Shown one piece after another: positions 1 through 6,382 of a stretch of DNA of 20,623 bases (positions within the stretch are counted from its first letter, which is position 1; each line of letters opens with the position of its first letter). The position numbers and the translations under genes are program-made. The notes beneath the pieces are model-generated. The model was not told the DNA's origin. It did no database searches and was given only the letters and a program-made list of their open reading frames with translations. This DNA comes from an uncultured archaeon (GTDB lineage: Archaea; Nanobdellota; Nanobdellia; Woesearchaeales; CAIVOO01): the NCBI GenBank assembly GCA_903907555.1, contig CAIVOO010000033.1, positions 1-20,623 of the forward strand, read 5' to 3'.

Positions 1-202
1 GTTCCTTATTTTCTTTCACAACAGGTGTTTCTGTTTTCTCTTGAACAGCAGGCTCGCTTGCCTGTTCCTGCAATCCTGCTTCAGGCTTTTCCTCAACCAA
101 TACTTGTGCTGATATTATGTTAGAACTTCTTACGCATCCTGTTACTATAAGTAGTGCACAGAACAATATTGCAATTATTAGTGTTTTTGTTGATTGCATC
201 AT
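1..202 (-). CDS. Putative lipoprotein, N-terminal part only (cut by window start)
   Basis: The ATG at 202 is followed by a second ATG, and the frame stays open to the window edge, so only about 67 residues are visible. The N-terminus has a short charged start (MMQSTK), a hydrophobic stretch of about 15 residues, and a lipobox-like IVTGC with the Cys near residue 23, so secretion and lipid anchoring are expected. The following stretch is rich in Glu, Pro, Gln and Val, typical of a flexible linker before an extracellular domain that lies outside the window. A GGGGG ribosome-binding sequence lies just before the ATG, and a TTTATAAATA box lies at 235-244. It diverges from the zinc-ribbon/metG operon. 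The domain and function are unknown. Confidence 0.7.
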   Translation of the reverse strand, partial: MMQSTKTLIIAILFCALLIVTGCVRSSNIISAQVLVEEKPEAGLQEQASEPAVQEKTETPVVKENKE

Positions 203-326
203 GATACCCCCATCTGCCTGACTGATAAGGAACTTATTTATAAATGTTACTATTGGCTGAGAATGAATTATTATAGGGAAAGATTTAAAATGCTGTAATA
301 TTTCGTTCAGTTTCGAGGTGATTATA
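203..326. promoter_or_regulatory. Divergent promoter region between lipoprotein and zinc-ribbon genes
   Basis: Minus strand: TTTATAAATA at 235-244 predicts a start near 213, giving a short leader with a GGGGG ribosome-binding sequence before the ATG at 202. Plus strand: TTTAAAA at 284-290 predicts a start near 312, followed by GAGGTGAT at 315-322 and then a TTG start at 327. No other structure is seen. Confidence 0.55.
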
Positions 327-752
327 TTGCTTAAAGAACCAGAATCAGAATCAGACATCGACAAGTTGATATATCATTCTAGAAGGCAGTTAGGGGACAA
401 AGGACACGTTCTTGTGTGGGTTTACAAGCAGCTATGCCCGAAGTGCAAGAAATCTCTCATGGGAAAGCCGAGAGAAAAAGGCAAGGTCAAAATCAGGGCA
501 AAGGAATACATATGCCCGAGCTGCAGCTACACAGTCGAGAAGAAAGAGTATGAGGAAAGCCTCACTGCAGACATAAAATACACCTGTCCGCATTGCGGAT
601 TCAAGGGAGAGGCTTCCATTCCATACAAGAGAAAAAATATTGAAGGGATTCCAACATTAAGAGCCAAATGCAGCAAATGCGAAGGAAACATTGACATAAC
701 GAAAAAGATGAAAGAGAAAAAAGGACAGGCAGACACGGAGGACGACGATTGA
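327..752 (+). CDS. Multi-zinc-ribbon protein, function unknown
   Basis: This 141-residue protein has four CxxC knuckles at Cys37/40, 63/66, 87/90 and 115/118, enough for two zinc ribbons. Its tail is highly charged and ends in a run of acidic residues. An in-frame GTG lies at 318, but it is part of a GAGGTGAT ribosome-binding site (315-322), so the TTG at 327, six bases after GAGGTG, is the better start. The stop codon overlaps the TTG start of metG (TTGA), so the two are probably translationally coupled. Zinc ribbons plus Lys/Arg-rich segments suggest RNA or nucleoprotein binding, and its place before metG suggests a translation-related job; both are inference. I do not recognise a named family. 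Confidence 0.8.
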   Translation: MLKEPESESDIDKLIYHSRRQLGDKGHVLVWVYKQLCPKCKKSLMGKPREKGKVKIRAKEYICPSCSYTVEKKEYEESLTADIKYTCPHCGFKGEASIPYKRKNIEGIPTLRAKCSKCEGNIDITKKMKEKKGQADTEDDD

Positions 753-2734
753 AGAAATTTTACATAACTACATCAATCGCTTATGTTAATGCCGCTCCTC
801 ACATAGGATTTGCCATGGAGGTTGTGCAGGCAGATGTTCTTGCCAGATGGCACAGGCTTCTAGGGGGAGATGTCTTCTACCTGACTGGAACAGACGAGCA
901 CGGCGTAAAAATTGACAGGACTGCAAGGGAAGCAGGAAAGACTCCAATACAGTTTGCTGACGAGATTGCAGCAAAATACAAGCTCCTGACAAAAGCGCTT
1001 AATATCTCAAATGATGATTTTATCAGAACAACAGACCAGAAGATTCACTGGCCGTCAGCGCAGAAGCTTTGGAAGCTTCTTGCAAAAAATGGAGACATTT
1101 ACAAGAAAAAATACAAGGGGCATTACTGCTCCGGGTGCGAGTCATTCAAGACAGAGAAGGAATTGATTGAAGGGAAATGCCCTCTGCATCCAACGAGAAA
1201 GATTGATGTTGTGGAAGAGGAGAATTATTTTTTCAAGCTGTCGAAATACACTGGCGAAATACTTAATCTCATAGAGACTGACACGCTAATGATTGTTCCG
1301 GAAACAAGAAAAAATGAAATTCTCAGCCTTTTGAAAGAAGGATTGGAAGATGTAAGCTTCTCACGCTCAAGAAAATCATTAAGCTGGGGGATTCCAGTGC
1401 CTGACGACCCTGAGCAGGTGATGTATGTCTGGTGCGATGCCCTGACAAATTACATTTCAGGAGCAGGGTATTCATCTGATGAGAAGAAATTCAAGAAATT
1501 CTGGCCAGCAGATGTCCATGTGATTGGAAAAGATATTTTGAGATTCCATGCAGCAATCTGGCCAGCAATGCTTTTGTCTGCAAAAATCCCTCTTCCTAAA
1601 AATATCTATGTTCACGGTTTCATAACATCAGAAGGCCAGAAAATGTCAAAATCATTGGGAAATGTTGTAGACCCGTTCGATGTCTCAAAGAGATTCGGCG
1701 TAGACCAGATAAGATTTTATCTGATGAAAGAGATAGTTTCTGGCTGCGACGGAGATTTCTCAGAAAAAACCCTTGTGTCAAGAATAAACACAGACCTTGC
1801 AGATGACTTGGGTAATTTATTGTCAAGGGCTGTTGCAATGGTTGAGAAATACTGTGAAAGTAAAATTCCTGTACAGGGAAAGCTGGAAGCAGCAGACATC
1901 ACACTGGTTGAGCTGTCAAACATTTTTGAAGAAACAAATGAGCTGATGCAGAATTTCGCATTCAATCAGGCAATTGACAAAATCTGGCAGTTCATCAGGC
2001 ACTGCAACAAATACGTAAACGAGACAAAGCCTTGGGAGCTTGCAAAAAGCGACAAGGCAAGACTCGAAACAGTTCTTTACAATCTGATAGAATCATTGAG
2101 GATAATAGCGATTTACATAGCGCCTTTCATGCCAGAAGCTGCTGAAGAGATAGCAAAGCAGATAGGGCAGGATGTCGGGGCTTTCAAGAACGCCAAGTTT
2201 TCGAGCAAGACTTCAGGAACTGTGAAAAAAGGCAGGAACCTTTTTGACAAGGTTGAGCTGAAACAGCTTGACCCATTTGCTCAAGTCGATTTGGTGGTTG
2301 CGAAAGTCCTTTCTGTCAAGGACCATCCCAATGCAGACAAGCTTTATGTTTTGGAAATTGACATCGGAACAGAGAAAAGGACAATCTGCGCAGGGCTTAA
2401 AGGAAGAATACCTAAATCAGAGATAGAAGGCAAGCACATAGTTGTTGTGAAAAACCTGAAGCCTGCAAAGCTTAGAGGCATAGACAGCAATGGAATGCTC
2501 CTTGCAGCAGATGACGGAAAGAAAACAGTCCTGCTGCTTGCAGAAAAATCTTCTCCAGGCGATGATGTGTTTGCAGATGAGAAAAAGCCTGCAAAAGAAC
2601 TCATGATAGATGAATTTGCCAAGCTGAATAAGATTTCTGTAAAAAGCGGGAAAGCAGTCTATGAAGGAAAACACCTTAAGACAAAAAAACAGGAAATAAC
2701 TGCAGATATTTCTGACGGTGCAGAAGTCAGGTAA
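749..2734 (+). CDS. metG: Methionine--tRNA ligase with C-terminal EMAP/Trbp111 domain
   Basis: This enzyme charges tRNA(Met) with methionine using ATP in the cytoplasm. Class I signatures are clear: HIGF at residues 18-21 and KMSKS at 298-302. A single zinc knuckle uses Cys127, Cys130, Cys144 and His147, the single-knuckle layout of many bacterial-type enzymes. The anticodon-binding helical domain follows, and residues from about 510 to 610 form an OB-fold tRNA-binding domain (DHPNADKLYVLEIDIG; LRGIDSNGML). At 661 residues it is full length. The start is TTG at 749, eight bases after GGAGG (737-741) and overlapping the stop of the zinc-ribbon gene. The last ~45 residues after the OB fold are Lys-rich and look like an extra tail. 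Its stop abuts the stop of the convergent TrmB gene with no base between. Confidence 0.96.
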   Translation: MKKFYITTSIAYVNAAPHIGFAMEVVQADVLARWHRLLGGDVFYLTGTDEHGVKIDRTAREAGKTPIQFADEIAAKYKLLTKALNISNDDFIRTTDQKIHWPSAQKLWKLLAKNGDIYKKKYKGHYCSGCESFKTEKELIEGKCPLHPTRKIDVVEEENYFFKLSKYTGEILNLIETDTLMIVPETRKNEILSLLKEGLEDVSFSRSRKSLSWGIPVPDDPEQVMYVWCDALTNYISGAGYSSDEKKFKKFWPADVHVIGKDILRFHAAIWPAMLLSAKIPLPKNIYVHGFITSEGQKMSKSLGNVVDPFDVSKRFGVDQIRFYLMKEIVSGCDGDFSEKTLVSRINTDLADDLGNLLSRAVAMVEKYCESKIPVQGKLEAADITLVELSNIFEETNELMQNFAFNQAIDKIWQFIRHCNKYVNETKPWELAKSDKARLETVLYNLIESLRIIAIYIAPFMPEAAEEIAKQIGQDVGAFKNAKFSSKTSGTVKKGRNLFDKVELKQLDPFAQVDLVVAKVLSVKDHPNADKLYVLEIDIGTEKRTICAGLKGRIPKSEIEGKHIVVVKNLKPAKLRGIDSNGMLLAADDGKKTVLLLAEKSSPGDDVFADEKKPAKELMIDEFAKLNKISVKSGKAVYEGKHLKTKKQEITADISDGAEVR

Positions 2735-3457
2735 TCATTTTGTTTTTGCGTGCTCCCACATGAATTCGAAATAGCTCCTATATGCTTTCGCTGCAGAGGC
2801 ATTCTCAATTATTATCCCTTCAGGCTCGTCTGTCCAGATTATTAGCGCTATCTTCTCGCCGTAAATGTTCGTGACAACAGGAGATTCGACTGATTTAGGA
2901 ACATACCTTGTTTTTTTTGGATTGGCTGTTTCATGCACCCTGTCTTCCCTGACTATCTCCCTTACAAAAATATTTCTTTCCTTGAGCTGCCTGATGAACT
3001 GCCCGTGATATTCAGGCATCCTTTCCTCAAGCTGGTTTTCATTGCCGAAAACATCATTCTCTTTTCCTGTTCTAAGGATATCCTGAAGTATTGTGCGCAC
3101 TCCCTTGTAACCCTTGAACATCCTAACCTGCCCTTCAATCTTTGCAGCCTTATGCCTTGCATGGAGCTCTGGGACTATCTGCTCGACATCAGATTCCTGC
3201 TCTTTCAAGTAATCCAGAAGCCTTTTAGGTCCTGTCGCCTGGAACCATTTTACTTTCCCGATAGAAACATAGCTGACAAGCCCTTTCTCGATAAGCATTT
3301 TCAGCGCATTGTAGCAGCTGCTCCTGTCAATCTTTGCAAGCTTTGCTACTCTTCCTGCTTTCGTTGAGCCGTGATCGTTCAAAGTAAGATAAACCTTGAT
3401 TTCGTTCGGCGAAAAACCGATTTTTTCCAGTGTTCTTTCTATTTTGTCTTCTGCCAT
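2735..3457 (-). CDS. TrmB-family transcriptional regulator
   Basis: This 240-residue protein has a winged-helix domain at about residues 8-75 (GFSPNEIKVYLTL, then DRSSCYNALKMLIEKGLV), characteristic of TrmB/sugar-type archaeal regulators. A short coiled region at about 80-105 is followed by a C-terminal domain with the pattern of TrmB-family regulators (IYGEKIALIIW; EGIIIENASAAKAYRSYFE). Known members act as dimers and sense small molecules such as sugars; the ligand here cannot be read from sequence. The start overlaps the end of maf by 19 bases, so the two form one operon that carries a palindrome just upstream of its TATA box. Autoregulation through that palindrome is a reasonable inference. 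Confidence 0.88.
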   Translation of the reverse strand: MAEDKIERTLEKIGFSPNEIKVYLTLNDHGSTKAGRVAKLAKIDRSSCYNALKMLIEKGLVSYVSIGKVKWFQATGPKRLLDYLKEQESDVEQIVPELHARHKAAKIEGQVRMFKGYKGVRTILQDILRTGKENDVFGNENQLEERMPEYHGQFIRQLKERNIFVREIVREDRVHETANPKKTRYVPKSVESPVVTNIYGEKIALIIWTDEPEGIIIENASAAKAYRSYFEFMWEHAKTK

Positions 3458-4038
3458 CTTGTATGCGTAAAAATGTCCACGTTAAATTTTTTCAGGTTTT
3501 CATATATTTTAGATGTCGGAAAACCAACAACATTAAAGTAACAGCCCTCTATTTTCTTTATGAATATTGAGCTTAAGTCTTGGATACCGTAAGCTCCTGC
3601 CTTATCCAGGGATTCGCCTGTGTTCACATAGCCTTTTATTTCCTTGTCCGACAATTTCTTGAAATACACATCTGTAATTTCGCAGTCCTTAATTGTTCTG
3701 CCAGTCCTGCAGTCGATCATTGCAATTCCGGAATATACCTGATGTTTCTTTCCAGAGAGCATTTTCAGCATCTTTTCTGATATTTCTTTATTTTTCGGCT
3801 TTCCAAGAATTTTGTTTTTATAGACAACAACAGTGTCTATTCCGATTACCAGCCCTTCTTTTCTTCTTTTTGCCACATCCGCGGCTTTTCCATAAGCAAG
3901 GGTCATCACAATTTTTTTCGGCGGGAGCTTCATTGTCATGTCCTCTTCATAATTGCTAGGGATGATTTCAAAGTCCAGGCCCATTGCCCTTGCAAGCTCA
4001 TGCCTTCTTGGGGATGTTGATGCGAGTATTATTTTCAT
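3439..4038 (-). CDS. maf: Maf-family nucleotide pyrophosphatase
   Basis: Maf proteins hydrolyse non-canonical or modified nucleoside triphosphates to monophosphates plus pyrophosphate. The signature STSPRR lies at residues 7-12, the conserved Asp is in GIDTVV (residue 68), GKP is at 79-81, and KAGAYGIQ is at 146-153. Length (199 aa) is normal. I place the start at 4038 rather than an in-frame ATG at 4053, because a TTTAAATA box at 4061-4068 lies 22 bases before 4038, the spacing of other leaderless genes here, and the family normally starts with MKIILAS. The C-terminus overlaps the TrmB gene. Specificity for UTP/dTTP versus modified nucleotides cannot be assigned. Confidence 0.9.
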   Translation of the reverse strand: MKIILASTSPRRHELARAMGLDFEIIPSNYEEDMTMKLPPKKIVMTLAYGKAADVAKRRKEGLVIGIDTVVVYKNKILGKPKNKEISEKMLKMLSGKKHQVYSGIAMIDCRTGRTIKDCEITDVYFKKLSDKEIKGYVNTGESLDKAGAYGIQDLSSIFIKKIEGCYFNVVGFPTSKIYENLKKFNVDIFTHTRWQKTK

Positions 4039-4060
4039 GGAGCCAGTAGACATATCAAAC

Positions 4061-4096
4061 TATTTAAATGTTATTGTTGTAGAAAATTCAACAACA
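4061..4096 (-). promoter_or_regulatory. maf-trmB promoter with palindromic operator (site 1)
   Basis: On the minus strand a near-perfect inverted repeat occupies 4075-4096. In plus orientation its arms are TGTTGTAGAA and TTCAACAACA, separated by AA, with one mismatched pair. Six bases downstream (minus strand) is the TTTAAATA TATA box at 4061-4068, followed by a 22-base gap to the leaderless maf start at 4038. A perfect version of the palindrome is found at 5309-5330. A site immediately upstream of TATA fits an activator or a regulator of TFB/TBP access. Confidence 0.7.
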
Positions 4097-4112
4097 TAAA
4101 TTAAGAGTTGAT

Positions 4113-4799
4113 TTAATTGATTACCGTTCCTACAAATCCTTTGTTCGATAGAATTTTCTCGAGATTTTTCAGGTTCTTCCCATTCGCTATTATCACTTTC
4201 ATCTTTTGCTTCTGTGCTGCCTTGCTCGCGACAGGGTCGAACGGCATGTTTAATCCAGGGTCCCATTTGTTCCCGACTATCTTTCTGAAGTCTTGCCAAG
4301 AGATATTCTTGATTATTTTGGCATCAGGATATTTTTTTGGGTCTTTGTCATAAACATAGTCTATGTTTGTGAGGTTTATCAATGTCTTCACTCCGAGATT
4401 TTTTGCAAGAAGCACAGCATCGTAGTCTGTTGAGCATCCAGGCTTCCACCCTGCAGCAACAATGACTTTCTCATTTTTCATTCGTATCTTTTTTGTCGGG
4501 TCTGCAATTATTTCTCTGTATGTCAGGTTCTTGAAGATTGTTTTCACAAGATAAGCATTGAATCTTGTTGCGCTTATTCCAAGCCAGTCAAGCTCTTTGC
4601 TGGTCAAGCCCACAATTTCTGATGCGGCCTTCTGATATTTTCTGCAAATCTTTCCGCCGCCTATTATGAGAACAAACCTTTTTCCTTTGGTTATCTGATT
4701 CAGAATTATCTTCCTGAATTTTTTTAAGAAATCAACATCAACCTCATCAGGCACAACCAGCGAGCCTCCTAAAGATATGATTATCATCTCTTTTTTCAT
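4113..4799 (-). CDS. pyrH: UMP kinase, archaeal type
   Basis: This amino-acid-kinase-fold enzyme phosphorylates UMP to UDP with ATP in pyrimidine nucleotide synthesis. The 228-residue length and the N-terminus MIIISLGGSLVVP (starting at residue 5) match the archaeal UMP kinase subfamily, with the GGGK loop at about 47-50, DWLGISATRFNA, and an LTNIDYVYDKDP segment near the nucleotide site. It is the last gene of a three-gene cluster, 35 bases after an 80-residue unknown gene. An AGGGA ribosome-binding sequence lies about 13 bases before the ATG. The context (Maf just downstream under the same kind of operator) suggests co-control of nucleotide metabolism. Acetylglutamate or other amino-acid kinases are less likely given the length and motifs. 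Confidence 0.9.
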   Translation of the reverse strand: MKKEMIIISLGGSLVVPDEVDVDFLKKFRKIILNQITKGKRFVLIIGGGKICRKYQKAASEIVGLTSKELDWLGISATRFNAYLVKTIFKNLTYREIIADPTKKIRMKNEKVIVAAGWKPGCSTDYDAVLLAKNLGVKTLINLTNIDYVYDKDPKKYPDAKIIKNISWQDFRKIVGNKWDPGLNMPFDPVASKAAQKQKMKVIIANGKNLKNLEKILSNKGFVGTVIN

Positions 4800-4834
4800 T
4801 GTGTTTGTGTTTCCCTGTCTGTTTTTATACTTTT

Positions 4835-5077
4835 CTACCTGTATATTCTTTTCTGTATTATGCTGTTCAGTCTTTCGCTGTAGACTCTTATTGCTGCCCT
4901 GTATTTTTTCCTGTCCTCTCTGCTTTCCTTCATGCTTCTTATGTCCTGCATTGTTCTGTAGATCTGCACCGGTGTCATGTCATCTCCAATTTTCAAGTTA
5001 GTCACAATGCATTCAAGCAGCTCTTCTGCATACAGGGGCGGCAGTTCTTCATCCATCACCCAGTCAGGCTCTTCCAT
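4835..5077 (-). CDS. Small conserved-looking protein, function unknown
   Basis: This 80-residue protein starts at an ATG with a perfect GGAGG nine bases upstream, and follows the 49-residue gene by 13 bases. It begins with an acidic segment (MEEPDWVMDEELPP), continues with a helical stretch that includes DMTPVQIYRTMQDIRSMKES, and ends in a basic helix. No TM segment or Cys pair is present apart from a single Cys. The layout suggests a small all-helical soluble protein. It sits directly before pyrH in the operon driven from the 5309-5330 palindrome. I recognise no family. Confidence 0.7.
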   Translation of the reverse strand: MEEPDWVMDEELPPLYAEELLECIVTNLKIGDDMTPVQIYRTMQDIRSMKESREDRKKYRAAIRVYSERLNSIIQKRIYR

Positions 5078-5090
5078 TTTTCCCTCCTGT

Positions 5091-5240
5091 TTACTTGTAG
5101 CCTATTCCTTCGTCTTCTTCAAGCTCTTTTCCGTAGCAGATTCCGTACCATTTCTCCTGCTCTATTCCTTCTTCTGCAGCTTTGGCTTTGTACTGGCTCA
5201 CAATCTTTTCAAGTTCCAGTTTTTCTATTTCTTTTTCCAT
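5091..5240 (-). CDS. 49-residue acidic protein, function unknown
   Basis: This gene runs from ATG at 5240 to TAA at 5091-5093. A GAGGGAG ribosome-binding sequence lies just before the ATG, and a second GGAGGGGG tract lies slightly further upstream. The product is a strongly amphipathic, Glu/Lys-rich helix for about 30 residues, then WYGICYGKELEEDEGIGYK. The one Cys and the aromatic cluster (WYGICYG) suggest a compact end. It is the first gene of the cluster with the 80-residue protein and pyrH, 34 bases after the predicted transcription start. The clear ribosome-binding site, operon spacing and promoter support a real gene; function is unknown. Confidence 0.65.
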   Translation of the reverse strand: MEKEIEKLELEKIVSQYKAKAAEEGIEQEKWYGICYGKELEEDEGIGYK

Positions 5241-5296
5241 TTTTTTCTCCCTCAGTCTCACCCCCTCCCTCTCGAGAACTTTAGAATTCCTGGGCC

Positions 5297-5343
5297 TATA
5301 TATACATTTGTTGTAGAAAATTCTACAACAGTTTATTTTATAC
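5297..5343. promoter_or_regulatory. Divergent promoter with perfect palindromic operator (site 2)
   Basis: A perfect inverted repeat spans 5309-5330: arms TGTTGTAGAA and TTCTACAACA separated by AA. On one side, four bases away, is a minus-strand TATATATA box at 5297-5304 that predicts a start near 5274 for the 49-aa/80-aa/pyrH operon. On the other side, five bases away, is a plus-strand TTTTATAC box at 5336-5343, 22 bases before the ATG at 5366. One bound dimer could therefore control both directions. The same element with one mismatched pair lies upstream of maf-trmB (4075-4096). Confidence 0.75.
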
Positions 5344-5365
5344 TTGATTATGTTTCTCTGCTAAT

Positions 5366-5485
5366 ATGAACCCTAAAACAAACCCAGAATTAATAGAGCT
5401 GATAAGGCGCATGCAGATAAGGCACCCCGATTGGTCGCAGGACAAGAGGGAGTGGGTAGCCCTAAAAGCTCTTGGAATGCTATAA
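5366..5485 (+). CDS. 39-residue small protein, probably from a leaderless transcript
   Basis: ATG at 5366 to TAA at 5483-5485. A plus-strand TATA-like box ends 22 bases before the ATG, matching other leaderless genes in this window. The product begins MNPKTNPELIELIRRM and contains RHPDWSQDKREWVALKAL, a basic, Trp-containing amphipathic segment that does not look like random translation. It diverges from the pyrH operon and shares its palindrome, so it may belong to the same regulon. A hairpin (5490-5507) follows the stop. No family is recognised. A short chance ORF remains possible. Confidence 0.55.
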   Translation: MNPKTNPELIELIRRMQIRHPDWSQDKREWVALKALGML

Positions 5486-5489
5486 AAAG

Positions 5490-5507
5490 GCAGAACAGCA
5501 GTTCTGC
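5490..5507. other. Short perfect hairpin between small ORF and pilin promoter
   Basis: Arms GCAGAAC (5490-5496) and GTTCTGC (5501-5507) enclose an AGCA loop. It starts 4 bases after the stop of the 39-codon ORF and ends 31 bases before the pilin TATA box at 5539. There is no T-tract after it. It could be a transcript end structure or an operator for the pilin promoter. Confidence 0.5.
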
Positions 5508-5538
5508 ATAGAAATAGTCACCTTACAATAGCACAACA

Positions 5539-5589
5539 TTTATAAATACCATTTGCAACTTATTCTTAAAAATCAATCTAAAAGAGGTG
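5539..5589 (+). promoter_or_regulatory. Promoter and ribosome-binding site of pilin-like operon
   Basis: TTTATAAATA lies at 5539-5548, predicting a start near 5570. The leader carries GAGGTG at 5584-5589, four bases before the ATG at 5594. Confidence 0.6.
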
Positions 5590-5593
5590 TGAT

Positions 5594-6130
5594 ATGGAGA
5601 TATTCAAGATAGGCAAGCGGAAGAAAGGAAGCATGGAGCTTTCAATCAACGCGATAGTAATTCTGATAATAGCCATGACCGTGCTTGGGTTAGGAATAAC
5701 ATTCATCCGAAGCATGTTCAAGAGCGCAACAGGAAAGCTGGCAACAGGCATAGAGAATGTCGACCTGGCAGAACAGCCAAGCGCAGACAAACCTATAACA
5801 ATGCCGCAGACTATTGAAGCTTCAAGAGGCGGTACGGTTGGTGTCAATATAGGTTTCTATAATGCAGGGGATCAAGAAATTACTGCTCAACCTGCTATAA
5901 CAAATGTGTGTAAAGGCACTTATATACCAGCACCACCTGCTCCACCAACTCCTGCAGAAACCACAACACAACCATTGATTATTGCTGCTAATGTTTCTGT
6001 CGCTGCTGGAACTTCAACAGCATTCCAGACACAGATTACTCCGCCAAGTTCTGCAAAAGTAACAACATACATCTGTACAGTGTCTGTAGGACCATACAAT
6101 AAACAGTTCTTCTTGAGCGTAAAAGGGTGA
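5594..6130 (+). CDS. Type IV pilin-like surface protein
   Basis: This 178-residue protein has a basic N-terminus (GKRKKGSMELS), one hydrophobic helix at about residues 18-38 (INAIVILIIAMTVLGLGI), and an extracellular domain. A Lys-Lys-Gly-Ser site followed by Glu fits processing by an archaeal prepilin peptidase of the FlaK/PibD type (inference). The outer domain contains a Pro-rich loop near residues 111-120 (IPAPPAPPTP) and two Cys (106 and 161) that could form a disulfide. It is the first gene of a three-gene cluster with a two-TM protein and a second pilin-like protein. No pilus ATPase or platform gene is in the window, so assembly into a filament is unproven; a simple membrane-anchored surface protein is the alternative. 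Confidence 0.75.
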   Translation: MEIFKIGKRKKGSMELSINAIVILIIAMTVLGLGITFIRSMFKSATGKLATGIENVDLAEQPSADKPITMPQTIEASRGGTVGVNIGFYNAGDQEITAQPAITNVCKGTYIPAPPAPPTPAETTTQPLIIAANVSVAAGTSTAFQTQITPPSSAKVTTYICTVSVGPYNKQFFLSVKG

Positions 6131-6135
6131 TTCTG

Positions 6136-6366
6136 ATGAACGCAAAAAAACCAATTACAAAGGACCAGGAATTTGAGATTATGAAGATGGTTCTGGATAA
6201 GTTTCTATGGCTCGGATTCGCCATAATGGCTTACGGACTTTACTTATTCTTTACAGGCAGTGTTGATGCTGTGAAGAATGGGCTTATGGTGGTAGGTGTA
6301 GGAGCCATCGTGCTTGTAATCTTTGTGGTAGTGTTAGCCAAGGAATTTGAGTATTCCAGAAGCTAA
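6136..6366 (+). CDS. Small two-TM membrane protein between two pilin-like genes
   Basis: The product has 76 residues: a charged cytoplasmic head (NAKKPITKDQEFEIMKMVLDK), a TM segment at about 24-42, a short Gly/Asn turn, a second TM segment at about 49-67, and a charged end (KEFEYSRS). An in-frame GTG lies at 6127, but GGGTGAT at 6125-6131 is better read as the ribosome-binding site for the ATG at 6136, five bases further on. The site overlaps the stop of the upstream pilin gene, so the two are coupled. Its position suggests a membrane partner for the pilin-like proteins; no family is recognised. Confidence 0.75.
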   Translation: MNAKKPITKDQEFEIMKMVLDKFLWLGFAIMAYGLYLFFTGSVDAVKNGLMVVGVGAIVLVIFVVVLAKEFEYSRS

Positions 6367-6380
6367 TTTTTTCTTTTTTA
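6367..6380 (+). terminator. T-rich tract between two-TM gene and second pilin gene
   Basis: Directly after the TAA stop is a run of six T, one C and six T. Oligo-T on the coding strand is the usual archaeal termination signal. Here it lies immediately before the ATG of the next gene (6383), so it may reduce read-through rather than end the operon. Confidence 0.4.
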
Positions 6381-6382
6381 AT

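Noticed and set aside
2933..3367. 144-codon plus-strand frame
   Set aside because: It lies antisense within the TrmB-family gene and has no promoter or ribosome-binding site.
4038..4053. ATG at 4053 as maf start
   Set aside because: It lies only 7 bases from the TATA box; the ATG at 4038 has the 22-base spacing seen in other genes and matches the family N-terminus.
4799..5284. 161-codon plus-strand frame rich in Phe, Leu and Cys
   Set aside because: It is antisense to the 80- and 49-codon genes, which have good ribosome-binding sites; its composition reflects the complement of Glu/Lys-rich coding sequence.
6347..6382. Extended start for the second pilin-like protein
   Set aside because: The extension translates the T-rich tract into a Phe run and separates the signal sequence from the N-terminus; ATG 6383 gives a normal class III-type leader.
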